The notes beneath the pieces were generated by a model. It worked only from the letters and a program-made list of their open reading frames with translations. It was not told the origin of the DNA and made no database searches. Below, in pieces: positions 9,704-18,408 of a DNA stretch of 64,000 nucleotides. Position 1 is the first letter of the stretch. Every line of letters starts with the position of its first letter. The DNA lies in contig NZ_QFLI01000001.1 in assembly GCF_003202155.1 (NCBI RefSeq), forward strand, positions 1-64,000, written 5' to 3'. The translations under genes were made by a program, and so were the position numbers. This stretch comes from Marinifilum breve. GTDB taxonomy: Bacteria; Bacteroidota; Bacteroidia; Bacteroidales; Marinifilaceae.

Positions 9704-10997
9704 TTTCTTTCTTATTCAATATTATTTTTAACTCTTTATTTTCCTTTTCTACAACTTTGAGTCGCTCGTTCATATCAATGAGATACAAACTCAACTCTTC
9801 CACTTTTTGCAATAGCTTTGCATTCATATCTCCAACAGAGATACCATTGGTTTTTACTTCATTTTCAGATGGGATATCCGGTAGGTGTTTGTTGGCTTGG
9901 ATATAGGATGACAAATCTTCAAGACTCCTCAATTGATAATCATCTTCGAAAACAAAATCGGCCCAGAAGCTCACATCGGTTACTTTGATTTCACTGGCTG
10001 CAATTGAACCCTTAACTGCTAGCTTATGCCCCTTGGTATTTCTCATGCCTATGCCAACCGTACCATCAACATTCAACCTCATGACATGAGTAAAATCGGT
10101 CAAGCTTTTTGGGCTCGGGTCAGTTCCCCAAATTCGACCCATGAAATCCAAACTTCCTTTTCCTCCTGATTCCATTGCCATGATCATTCCTGATGCTGAG
10201 GTAGATCCCGCCCAGACCGGATCGAATTTGCTAACATCATTGGTATTCATAACAGCATTAAAACTTATGATTCCTGCATTATTAATCGTTTCCCATTCGT
10301 TTATCTCGATGTAATCACCAAGGCGCAAACCTTTATTGGCTCCCAGACTTTGCCCCAAGTCAAGTCTGGATCTTGGATCTGTAGTATTTATTCCGACACG
10401 ACCATCAGAATCAATTCTTAACTTTATATTGCTCTCTGAATTGGCTACTTCATCTTCAGTAACGTTGCCACTTTTACCAAAGAAGTCAATCAAGCCATTT
10501 TGTCCCAACTTGATCCCTGAAAAGCCTGAAGAGTTTGATTTTCCAACTCGGGCAACAAAATTATCCGACGCATCACTGTATCTGGCATAAATGTTTTTTC
10601 CTAAAACCAGTCCTCCATCCGATCTGGTAGAACCTATCCCAGCATACCCCTTTCCACCACCAAGACAAAGCATACCATTTAATGTTCCAGATCCGATCTG
10701 TAAATTACCTTCTACCTGTTGAGTGCCGATACCAACCAATCCAGTATGATACAAAGAGAGTATTGGCTTCCCATTACTACCCCCTAAATTCCAAAAGTGA
10801 GTTTGCTTTGCACTTCCTCGATAGTTGAAATACAAACTAGTGGCATCACTCCAAACTTCATTTCCAATTCCAATATTTAAGAATCCCCCCACCTTAGTAT
10901 TTCCATCAGGTAATGGCGATGTGTTAGTTTGTCCTGTAGCTGTAAATACGGCAGGAAACAAAACAATTATCATCATAAGATATTTAATTCTATTCAT
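9696..10997 (-). CDS. Secreted tail-fibre-like protein, array member 1 (first gene of operon)
   Basis: This 433-residue protein is the longest of the six and the first transcribed. It has a signal peptide (MNRIKYLMMIIVLFPAVFTATGQ). There are several stalk motifs (LVGIGTQQVEGNL, RVGINTTDPRSRLDLG, TVGIGMRNTKGHKLAVKG). The C-terminal module is present (ADFVFEDDYQLRSL, NKHLPDIPSENEV, GISVGDMNAKLLQKVEELSL), followed by a coiled coil. Its promoter must lie in the AT-rich region upstream of 10997, although no clear TAnnTTTG box is visible close to the start. The whole operon may run from here to beyond the left edge, ending in the RHS genes. Confidence 0.8.
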   Translation of the reverse strand: MNRIKYLMMIIVLFPAVFTATGQTNTSPLPDGNTKVGGFLNIGIGNEVWSDATSLYFNYRGSAKQTHFWNLGGSNGKPILSLYHTGLVGIGTQQVEGNLQIGSGTLNGMLCLGGGKGYAGIGSTRSDGGLVLGKNIYARYSDASDNFVARVGKSNSSGFSGIKLGQNGLIDFFGKSGNVTEDEVANSESNIKLRIDSDGRVGINTTDPRSRLDLGQSLGANKGLRLGDYIEINEWETINNAGIISFNAVMNTNDVSKFDPVWAGSTSASGMIMAMESGGKGSLDFMGRIWGTDPSPKSLTDFTHVMRLNVDGTVGIGMRNTKGHKLAVKGSIAASEIKVTDVSFWADFVFEDDYQLRSLEDLSSYIQANKHLPDIPSENEVKTNGISVGDMNAKLLQKVEELSLYLIDMNERLKVVEKENKELKIILNKKENE

Positions 10998-12240
10998 TTT
11001 CTATTTTTAAATTTCTCCATTAAACACATTAACAACTCAATTAATAGTAAATATGAAAAATTACATATTATATTTTTTAGTATATTTTAACATTTACTTT
11101 ATATCTTAATTAAATGTTTATTTACTCTAATACTTTATAAACTGTGGGATCATTATGCTATTTTCCCCAATCATTTTATATAAAATACTTTCATATTGCA
11201 TATAGTATTATATTAATACCATATTTTAACAAATGGTAACCCAAATTAAATACTAAATAATTAATATATTCCTTATTTATATTTATTCTTAACATTTTAA
11301 CTAAGTGCATTAATAAGTCCTTCTTACTGCACATATATTAATTTTGACTAGCTATATGTATTACTTTCAGTAGATTAGTCTCTATTTAACTTTTAGAGAT
11401 AATTATATTTCTAAATACTGATATTTATCTTACATATTTATACTTATTAAATTTCCATATAATGAATTAATCGTAATCTCAATAAATAGCATTGTTTATT
11501 TTAATAAACATCAATTTAAACTTATCATATCTGTTGTATCATTTTATTTTTAAATAAATTGATTAAAATATAGCACATTATTATTGATACAGATTCAAAG
11601 GACACTCTATACAACATAGTTTTAATAAAAAGATTAGGATACATAGAAGATACAACCAGCTTTGATACAACCAAGCAATGCTTAGAGTGTGGAAATTTTA
11701 ATTCACTTACAATCATTTAAAAGAAGTTCGTCATGTATAAAACGATGGCTGATATAAATTGCAATTGCTCCTTATCAACCTATTTCTTAAAAAATCATTC
11801 CTTAACACTTGAATTATGTGAGATTTTGAAGAGTTTGATGAGAGAAGAAAATGTTAATTACTTTGGTAATTCAATTCAGTAGAATAAATGAAAAATTGTA
11901 AGAATATTATAGACTAAACATTTAGTATATACTACAAATTATTGTTCATAATTAGTATGGTAATTAATAAATTTTACTTAAATTTGAAATAACAAATTAG
12001 AAATTCCATTTTTCAAATAAGTATTTTGAATCAGATTCTTACAATTCGAATTAAAACACTACAAGGTACTAATATTGATTATATTGCGAAGTTTATTTGT
12101 GACCCAATCACCACAACGAATTCATTTATATTGTGTTGAATATTCTGTATCGGAAAGTAAGCCCGTACGTCAGAATAAAACATATCTTTAAAAGCCCTGT
12201 TTTACCTCCTCGCTATCGAACAAGCATGCTATGGAAATAA
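10998..12240. other. Long AT-rich intergenic region
   Basis: About 1.2 kb of extremely AT-rich DNA lies between the start of the fibre array and the cysteine-synthase terminator. I see no convincing gene except one weak 49-codon reading frame, listed separately. A 63-codon frame on the minus strand (11525-11716) has no recognisable composition or motif. The region probably holds the promoter of the array and may include decayed DNA. Confidence 0.6.
11733..11882 (+). CDS. Possible small ORF, 49 residues
   Basis: An ATG at 11733 opens 49 codons ending in TAG. The product begins MYKTMADINCNCSLSTYF and then has a short amphipathic stretch (LELCEILKSLMREENV). An AAAAGAAG purine run precedes the start. 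It stands alone in an AT-rich desert, so chance is a real possibility. I do not recognise it. Confidence 0.2.
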   Translation: MYKTMADINCNCSLSTYFLKNHSLTLELCEILKSLMREENVNYFGNSIQ

Positions 12241-12274
12241 ACAAGCCACTCGCATTTAATTGCAAGTGGCTTGT
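12241..12274 (-). terminator. Hairpin terminator downstream of the cysteine synthase-like gene
   Basis: ACAAGCCACT (12241-12250) pairs with AGTGGCTTGT (12265-12274), and inner GCA/TGC pairs extend the stem across one mismatch. It lies about 70 bp beyond the stop on the minus strand and is followed there by TTATTT. Confidence 0.65.
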
Positions 12275-12342
12275 GTTGACTTATTTTATATTAGATACTA
12301 GCAGAAAGCACTCACCAGTAATCTAAGATGAAGTTCTGTTAA

Positions 12343-13308
12343 TTAGTTGGCCAAATGTTCAAAACCTTTTTCTTTTAACCACTCCTTGTTAAAGATTTTG
12401 CTCAAGTATTTAAAACCACTATCGGGTAGTACAGTTACAATCTTTGCAGGACCTTCCATTCTCTTTGCAACTTCCAGAGCCGCCCAAACATTACCGCCGC
12501 TTGAACCACCTACCATTAGGCCTTCCTCACGAGCAAGTCGCTGTACCATAGCTATGGCTTTCTCATCATCAAATTCAATGGCTTCGTCAACAAGGTCGAA
12601 GTCCATGGTGGCACAAATTTTAGTCTTACCCGCTCCCTCTACATGAAATGACTCTATATAATCCATATAATCTTCTTTGCCCTCGAAGTATGGTTTATAA
12701 ACAGAACCCTTAGGATCTGCCAGGACTACTTTTACATTAGAATCGTTTTCTTTTAATCGCTTTGCCACTCCGGAAATGGTTCCGCCTGTTGATGCTGAAG
12801 CTACAAAGGCATCGATCTTCCCGTCCATTTGATCCCAAATTTCTTTACCCAAACTCATGTAATGGGCTTCTGGATTATATATGTTGTTGTATTGATCGAC
12901 ATGATAGTAATCTGGACTTTCGGCAGCCTTAAGGGCTGGGAATTTTCCGTATGTCAGCTCAGGCTTAACGATAACTTCCGCACCGTACGATTTAATGATT
13001 GCAATCTTTTCTTCACTACATTTATCCGGAACAAAAATAATTGATTTCAATCCCATGCTGGATGCAATCATGGCAACAGAGGCACCTGTATTCCCGGAAC
13101 TTCCCTCAACAAGTGTGGTGTTTTTATTGATTTTTCCTTCTTCAATACCTTTTTGAACCATATAAGCTATAATTCGGTCTTTTGTACTTCCAGTAGGATT
13201 CATGTATTCCAGTTTGGCATAGATCTCCACTCCTGGTTTTGGATCAAGTGTCTTAAGATGCACCAAATTGGTTTGGCCAATCAGGTCTAATGCTTCAATT
13301 TTTGACAT
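12343..13308 (-). CDS. Cysteine synthase / cystathionine beta-synthase family PLP enzyme
   Basis: This 321-residue cytosolic enzyme is of the fold-II PLP family that replaces the beta-substituent of O-acetylserine or serine with a sulfur nucleophile. The start at 13308 (MSKIEALDLIGQTNLVHL) matches the family N-terminus. The longer frame to 13362 adds an unlikely hydrophobic-basic leader. The PLP lysine is K43 in NPTGSTKDR. EGSSGNTGASVA is the substrate-carboxylate loop, STGGTISGVA the phosphate-binding loop, and GGSSGGNVWAA the C-terminal serine-rich motif. There are no CBS domains. Whether it makes cysteine or cystathionine cannot be decided from sequence. It is monocistronic, with its own terminator. 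Confidence 0.9.
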   Translation of the reverse strand: MSKIEALDLIGQTNLVHLKTLDPKPGVEIYAKLEYMNPTGSTKDRIIAYMVQKGIEEGKINKNTTLVEGSSGNTGASVAMIASSMGLKSIIFVPDKCSEEKIAIIKSYGAEVIVKPELTYGKFPALKAAESPDYYHVDQYNNIYNPEAHYMSLGKEIWDQMDGKIDAFVASASTGGTISGVAKRLKENDSNVKVVLADPKGSVYKPYFEGKEDYMDYIESFHVEGAGKTKICATMDFDLVDEAIEFDDEKAIAMVQRLAREEGLMVGGSSGGNVWAALEVAKRMEGPAKIVTVLPDSGFKYLSKIFNKEWLKEKGFEHLAN

Positions 13309-13700
13309 AGTAGTTCTTTTCCGTTTTTGAATAATAAGCTGTAAAAATAGCATATACAGCATAATAAACTAGTACTTATTCAAAAAAAACGGTGGTTCTG
13401 TTTGTAGCTGGGAAATATAAAATCAATCCAAATAAAGTCATTGTTCCTTCAAGTTCCTATCATTACAAAATTTGATACGAATACATTCTTTTCTGAATCC
13501 TATTCATTATCCAAATACACTAAATATTTGATTTCGTGAATTAAATCACTTTCTGTATCAAAATTAGCAGTTTAGACTTCCGATATAAACCGAATTTAAT
13601 ATTGAGAATCAGCAGATAAATGTAATATCAAGATATTTAAAAAGCTTACGCAAAAACTACGTAAGCTTTTCTATTTTCAAAAAAACTTATAATTAATCAT
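13309..13700. other. Intergenic region between the PLP enzyme and GH97 genes
   Basis: This stretch holds the leader and promoter region of the PLP enzyme and the GH97 terminator. No gene is visible. No exact TAnnTTTG box was found upstream of the PLP enzyme. Confidence 0.6.
13640..13670 (-). terminator. Intrinsic terminator of polysaccharide utilisation locus 1
   Basis: AAAAGCTTACG (13640-13650) pairs perfectly with CGTAAGCTTTT (13660-13670) across a 9-nt loop. It sits 30 bp beyond the GH97 stop and ends in a U-rich run on the minus strand, so it closes the locus 1 transcript. Confidence 0.8.
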
Positions 13701-15650
13701 TTACAAGGGTTGAATCATTGCAGCCATACCTCCACCTGGAGCCATTTTCAATTCATACTGAAAAGTATTATCCACAATGATCTCTATCATTTTAAAATCT
13801 GTGGCATTTCTGTCTGCATTGATCCCATCCTGATAAATGGTCATTTTGTATTTTTTACCTTTTGGTAAGAAAGAAAGATCAAATTGCAGTGTGCGTGCAT
13901 CCCAATCGGTCATTGCACCCAAATACCACTCTTTATCTTTTCTTCTGGCAAGAAGCAGGTAGTCGGATATTTTTGCCTCCAACACTTTGGTTTCATCCCA
14001 AACAGCCGGTACTGCGGACAAAAACTTCATACATTCAGGCTCTTTTCGATAATTCGATGGATTATCGCAGAGCATCTGCAATGGGCTCTCGTAGGCCACA
14101 TACATAGCCAATTGGTGGCAACGTGTTCCCATGCTCATAGGACGATCAAATATCGGTTTGTAATTTTTCTTTTGAGCATTGTTCATTGCTCCTGGGGTAT
14201 AATCCATTGGGCCAGCCACCATGCGTGAAAAAGGGGTAATCAGGTTATGCTCGGGAGTTTGTCTGAGACTCCATTTGTACTGCTCTCCTCCATTTACTCC
14301 TTCGCGGGTAAGCACATTCGGGAACTTTCTTCTCAAACCTGCTGGCTTGTATGAACCATGGAAATCCACGAGAATCTCTCTCTTTGCCGATTCCTTGGCA
14401 ATCTTGTGATAGTAGTTTACCATCCACTGGTCGTCTTTATCCATGAAATCCACCTTGATGCCTTTGATTCCCCATTTTTGGAACTGATCCAAGGCAGGTT
14501 CCAGCTGATCGTCTAATGTTTTCCAAACCACCCAAAGAATAAGCCCTACTCCTCTCTTCTTCGCATAGCTGGTAAGTTCCTCCATATCAATATCCGGAAC
14601 GATCTTCAGTAAATTTCCCAGCTCATACCAACCTTCATCCAGTATGATATATTCCAAGCCATAATCAGCAGCAAAATCGATGTAATACTTGTAGGTTTCG
14701 GTATTAATTCCGGCACGAAAATCAACGCCATAAACATTGTTGGCATTCCACCAATCCCAGGCAACTTTTCCAGGTTTAATCCATGTGGGATCTTTAATTT
14801 CGCAAGGATCAGCCAGCAACCAGGAAAGTTGATTGGTTATCAGTTCACCATCTTTTTCTGCAATAGCAATGTAGCGCCAGGGAAATGTTCTGCTTCCCTT
14901 GGTTTTGGCTATGTAATCTTTTCTATCTCTAACGAATACATCTCTATCGCCCACCTGTTCTGTTTTATTTGGGTAAGCAGGAAAAGTAGAAACCAAAGTA
15001 TTCCCTTCTGCTCCATTGAACCACATTCCCGGATAATCTTCCAGGTCAGTTTCCCCGATTACCAGCTTTACGCCTTTGCCCGTATCCATTAATACTGGCA
15101 AACTGCCCAGATCCTTTAAGGATAGCTCTCCCAGAGAAGTAAAGTCATAATAGACCTGATTGTTGGAATGGAAGCTTCTTTCCTTTGGCCAGTAGACCAT
15201 ATTGTTTTCCGGAAAATTAAAATTTCCCTTTTCTGATTTCACAGTTATTTCACCCGGCAAGTGAGTGCCAAATCGATAGGCAACACCATTATTGTAAGCC
15301 CTGAAAACCACATCAAATCCCTTTTCGAAAGTCAGTTTCAGTTCGTTGTAGTTTTCCTGAATCAGTTCACTCTTTTCACATACTTCCGGTTTAATCTCTC
15401 TGTTTACGGAATTGGTATTCTTTCGGATTACTTTCGGCTCTTTACCCAAGATGATTCCCTCCAGTTCCAGGGCAATTACCGTAGGATTGAGCAGAGGGGT
15501 TTTCTTGTAATGCACTGAAAAAGTTAAGTCCTCTCTCGTATGCACTCTTATGATTGTTTTTTTATCTGGCGATTGCAATTGATAGTCTTTTGCAAACACT
15601 GTGCTTATACACAGGCAAAGGCAAAAAAGACAAATTATTTTTTTAGTCAT
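13701..15650 (-). CDS. Glycoside hydrolase family 97 alpha-glycosidase
   Basis: This 649-residue enzyme has a signal peptide (cleavage near STVFA-KD), so it is periplasmic or outer-membrane facing. The N-terminal ~270 residues form the GH97 beta-super-sandwich. The TIM barrel follows from PGKVAWDWWN (about 294), and a C-terminal beta domain ends the protein. GH97 splits into inverting SusB-type alpha-glucosidases and retaining alpha-galactosidases with an Asp nucleophile. Here IKGIKVDFMDKDD places D401 at the strand-4 position, and E450 lies in LTREGVNGGE. That favours the retaining alpha-galactosidase-like branch, but this is inference from memory of the family. It is the last gene of the locus, 9 bp after the GH-D-like gene, and probably releases alpha-linked hexoses from imported oligosaccharides. 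Confidence 0.88.
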   Translation of the reverse strand: MTKKIICLFCLCLCISTVFAKDYQLQSPDKKTIIRVHTREDLTFSVHYKKTPLLNPTVIALELEGIILGKEPKVIRKNTNSVNREIKPEVCEKSELIQENYNELKLTFEKGFDVVFRAYNNGVAYRFGTHLPGEITVKSEKGNFNFPENNMVYWPKERSFHSNNQVYYDFTSLGELSLKDLGSLPVLMDTGKGVKLVIGETDLEDYPGMWFNGAEGNTLVSTFPAYPNKTEQVGDRDVFVRDRKDYIAKTKGSRTFPWRYIAIAEKDGELITNQLSWLLADPCEIKDPTWIKPGKVAWDWWNANNVYGVDFRAGINTETYKYYIDFAADYGLEYIILDEGWYELGNLLKIVPDIDMEELTSYAKKRGVGLILWVVWKTLDDQLEPALDQFQKWGIKGIKVDFMDKDDQWMVNYYHKIAKESAKREILVDFHGSYKPAGLRRKFPNVLTREGVNGGEQYKWSLRQTPEHNLITPFSRMVAGPMDYTPGAMNNAQKKNYKPIFDRPMSMGTRCHQLAMYVAYESPLQMLCDNPSNYRKEPECMKFLSAVPAVWDETKVLEAKISDYLLLARRKDKEWYLGAMTDWDARTLQFDLSFLPKGKKYKMTIYQDGINADRNATDFKMIEIIVDNTFQYELKMAPGGGMAAMIQPL

Positions 15651-15659
15651 GGTTCTCGT

Positions 15660-18041
15660 TTATTTGGTTAGTTCTAAGATTTGTTCTTCATAAGGTGATG
15701 GATAAGCAGAAATCCATACTTCCGGTTTGAAATCAAGATTTTTCTTGTCAAATCCCAAAACAAATACTTCAATCTCTTTTCCTTTCATGTTTTTATTTAA
15801 TGGAAGATAATAGGTGTAATTGCTATCTCTTTTAGCATTCACAAATTCCCAGGTATTGGATGGAAAAGAAACGCTTCTATCGGGACATCCTACCAGTTCA
15901 CCATCTATTTTTGCGGCAGCATAAGCTCCTTCGATTCCATGTTTCCCTTCAATAGCAATTGACAAGTAGCTCCCCTCAGGAATTTCATCCAGATTGAATT
16001 TTGAACTCCATGCCTTTTGGGCTTTTTTCCTGTTTGTATGTGCAAACAGGTTGGATGCTCTCCATTTGCTTCTATCCAACATCTGTCCATCCTTCCAAGC
16101 TTCAATTTCCACAATTCGTCCTGGCTGATCCCACAATCTGATGTAGCGAACCGATCCGTTGATATCAATTCTCATTTCTTCCCCTGCATAGTAAGTAAGC
16201 GTCTTCCAGCTTTTCAGATCCGTAGAAACTTCAGCATAATTTCCTTCATCTTTTAATAGTGGCTGCAGCGAAAAATCATCGGGAACCCTAATAACTAACT
16301 GGTTGACATCAGTGATTTCACCCAAATCAAGACGAAAACATCCTCCCTCTACTTTTTGGTCGATATTGTATTTTCTGCTGGGCCAAAATCCTGTCTTCCT
16401 ATCACCATCAAACAAGTTTTTATCCCATACTCCTCTTTCTACAAAAACAGATTGATTAAAGAAGGCATTGCGAGCCTCCTGAACCTGAGGGATATTACTG
16501 GCACCTGATCTCTCCAGTGAGCGAACTTCAAGTGCATTGTTGTCGGCCGCATAACAGGTGGCCTCATAGAGTGCCTTTGCATCCTGTGGAATTTCAACTT
16601 CTACTAAATCAGCCAATTTTCGGTGAGCTTTCTGCTTTAAAGCTTCTCCTTCAAATTTAAGCTTAAGCGACTTCCCTTTGAGCAATGAGGAAACTGACTT
16701 TCCATTAAGAGTTGCCGTCTTGTATTTGTCAGCATTTACCAGCTGAATTTTCGAATTGCTACCAGGCATGCCCAACAGCTTGATAAGAGTCGACTTGCCG
16801 GGAACATTTCGTACCACTTCATAATCTACACCTCTTACTCCAGGCTCATCGCAATGATTGGCTGTTGCCAAAATTAAGCAAGAACGAAATGGTGCTACTT
16901 CTACTTCAACTTCACTCCCAAGCTGATAAGTGCCCAATATTTTTTCTGTTGGATGGAACTGACGCACTTCAATTTCACCTTTTGCATTCAGTCCAATTTC
17001 ATGATCTAGTTTTATCTTGTAAGTAACAGGTTCCCAGGTCAAATTTCTTAACGTAAGTAATCTGCTTGCATCATCACCTCTTGAAACCGCAGATTTCCCA
17101 TACTTTTCTTCAGGCAACACCATTCCATTAACCAGAATTTTACCGTACTTGCGATGTAGGTTGTAAATTCTTGCCAACTTGGCAAATTCATCATCTTTCA
17201 ACAACCATGGGTTGCCATAAATCTCTGGCGCCAATATCATACTGCGGTTAAAAGCCTGAAGAATCAAATCATCATCCCAATAATCCAAACAGGAAGAAAT
17301 ACAAACCCCATGGTCCTCGGTTAGTCTTTTCAAGCCTGGTACTAAGCCTCTTTCCAGGGCACCTGCTCTATGATGTGGAGCTGTGGTGGTATTGGACGTA
17401 AACACATCAATATAAGTTTCCTGTCCCCCCCACAGAAATGTTGTTGCATACGGTTTTCCTTTGCTCAATCCCAATCGGTGATTTAAAAGAATCAAGTCGG
17501 GACTATAAACACGACACTCCTGCATCATCTTTATAAAAGCATCTTCCTTTTCCGGACGCAAAGGTCCACATACCGCATCGAATTTAAAGAGGGCAAATTC
17601 ATAATCTTTACAAAGACTCACCATCTGATTGATGCGTGACTGTTTTTCTTCTTCACTCTCTCCAAAACCATCGGGTCCTCCCCACACTCCCAGTCGAGTT
17701 CCCATGGCCTTCGCCTTTTTATACATAGGGTCAAATCCATTGGGAAACTGCTCTTTAAAGCGGTCTGAATAGATGCTCCCATAAAAGCGTTTTCCATCAA
17801 TGGCTCCTGCATCAAAAGCATAAATATCCAGAATCATCCCATACTCATCCTGAAGCCATTGGAAAAATTCCAGGTTAATTAAGGTATGCTCTTCAGTTGC
17901 TCCCTCGTTGGTATTGTTGATCCAGGAAAAATACTGTGCCTTTGAAGGAGTTTGTTCATCAGCTCCCGGAAATACCTTTTCCTGCCCCATTGCATTTTGA
18001 ATGAGACACCAGAAGACCATTGCTACAATTGTTCTTTTCAT
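15660..18041 (-). CDS. GH-D-clan-like glycosidase with F5/8-type C domain
   Basis: This 793-residue secreted protein has a signal peptide ending NAMGQ. Residues ~35-330 look like an alpha-galactosidase-type TIM barrel: DIYAFDAGAIDG, MGTRLGVWGGPDGFGE, and LFKFDAVCGPLRP with D155 in a K-x-D position that holds the nucleophile in GH27/GH36. CLDYWDDDLILQAFNRS follows. A beta-sandwich (330-390) and a linker come next. A galactose-binding F5/8-type C module occupies roughly 535-655 (LFDGDRKTGFWPS, FRLDLGEITDVNQLVIRV, VRYIRLWDQPGRIVEIE), and a final beta domain closes the protein. I do not recognise an exact CAZy family. The clan assignment rests on the barrel motifs and on the neighbouring GH97. 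It is probably co-transcribed with GH97. Confidence 0.62.
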   Translation of the reverse strand: MKRTIVAMVFWCLIQNAMGQEKVFPGADEQTPSKAQYFSWINNTNEGATEEHTLINLEFFQWLQDEYGMILDIYAFDAGAIDGKRFYGSIYSDRFKEQFPNGFDPMYKKAKAMGTRLGVWGGPDGFGESEEEKQSRINQMVSLCKDYEFALFKFDAVCGPLRPEKEDAFIKMMQECRVYSPDLILLNHRLGLSKGKPYATTFLWGGQETYIDVFTSNTTTAPHHRAGALERGLVPGLKRLTEDHGVCISSCLDYWDDDLILQAFNRSMILAPEIYGNPWLLKDDEFAKLARIYNLHRKYGKILVNGMVLPEEKYGKSAVSRGDDASRLLTLRNLTWEPVTYKIKLDHEIGLNAKGEIEVRQFHPTEKILGTYQLGSEVEVEVAPFRSCLILATANHCDEPGVRGVDYEVVRNVPGKSTLIKLLGMPGSNSKIQLVNADKYKTATLNGKSVSSLLKGKSLKLKFEGEALKQKAHRKLADLVEVEIPQDAKALYEATCYAADNNALEVRSLERSGASNIPQVQEARNAFFNQSVFVERGVWDKNLFDGDRKTGFWPSRKYNIDQKVEGGCFRLDLGEITDVNQLVIRVPDDFSLQPLLKDEGNYAEVSTDLKSWKTLTYYAGEEMRIDINGSVRYIRLWDQPGRIVEIEAWKDGQMLDRSKWRASNLFAHTNRKKAQKAWSSKFNLDEIPEGSYLSIAIEGKHGIEGAYAAAKIDGELVGCPDRSVSFPSNTWEFVNAKRDSNYTYYLPLNKNMKGKEIEVFVLGFDKKNLDFKPEVWISAYPSPYEEQILELTK

Positions 18042-18408
18042 ATGATTATAATTTGTCTACAGTTGCCATATGGAACTCTCATGAAAATTTTAATCATGCA
18101 CCTGTGTGCAACTTTTTAATTAAAATTTACATGTTCGTTTCATCTGGTTATTATTTTTTCCATTAGTCAGATGGTCCCGATAACCATCGGGATTACCATT
18201 CGCAAATGATCACCCTCGTACGTGAGTTAATAATTATTTACTCATGGACGTTTCATATAAAATTCATTTTTTATGCCTTGGAATCATGTTCTGTATTTCT
18301 CAAGACATACCCTTTAAGTGTTTGAAACCAATTCTATTCTCTCAATCATTTTAGGGCTAAGTAATTGTTTAAACATTCCCGGAGGAAATCCTCCGGGAAT
18401 AAATGCTT
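18042..18408. other. Intercistronic region between susD and the enzyme genes
   Basis: This 367-bp non-coding stretch inside locus 1 holds the hairpin just after susD and a second imperfect hairpin. In the second one, TCCCGAT at 18175-18181 pairs with ATCGGGA at 18186-18192. The length suggests a processing or attenuation region, or an internal promoter, although no TAnnTTTG box is visible. Confidence 0.5.
18375..18400 (-). terminator. Hairpin directly after susD (attenuator or 3'-end stabiliser)
   Basis: ATTCCCGGAGG (18375-18385) pairs perfectly with CCTCCGGGAAT (18390-18400) around a 4-nt loop, 8 bp beyond the susD stop. No strong U-tract follows on the minus strand, so mRNA stabilisation or partial termination is as likely as full termination. 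Confidence 0.6.

Noticed and set aside
4544-10997. Prophage tail region
   Set aside because: The proteins resemble tail-fibre stalks, but each has its own signal peptide and no capsid, terminase, tail-tube, baseplate, lysis or integrase gene is near.
11525-11716. 63-residue minus-strand frame in the AT-rich gap
   Set aside because: It has no motif, no start context and no homology that I recognise. Its length is within chance expectation in AT-rich DNA.
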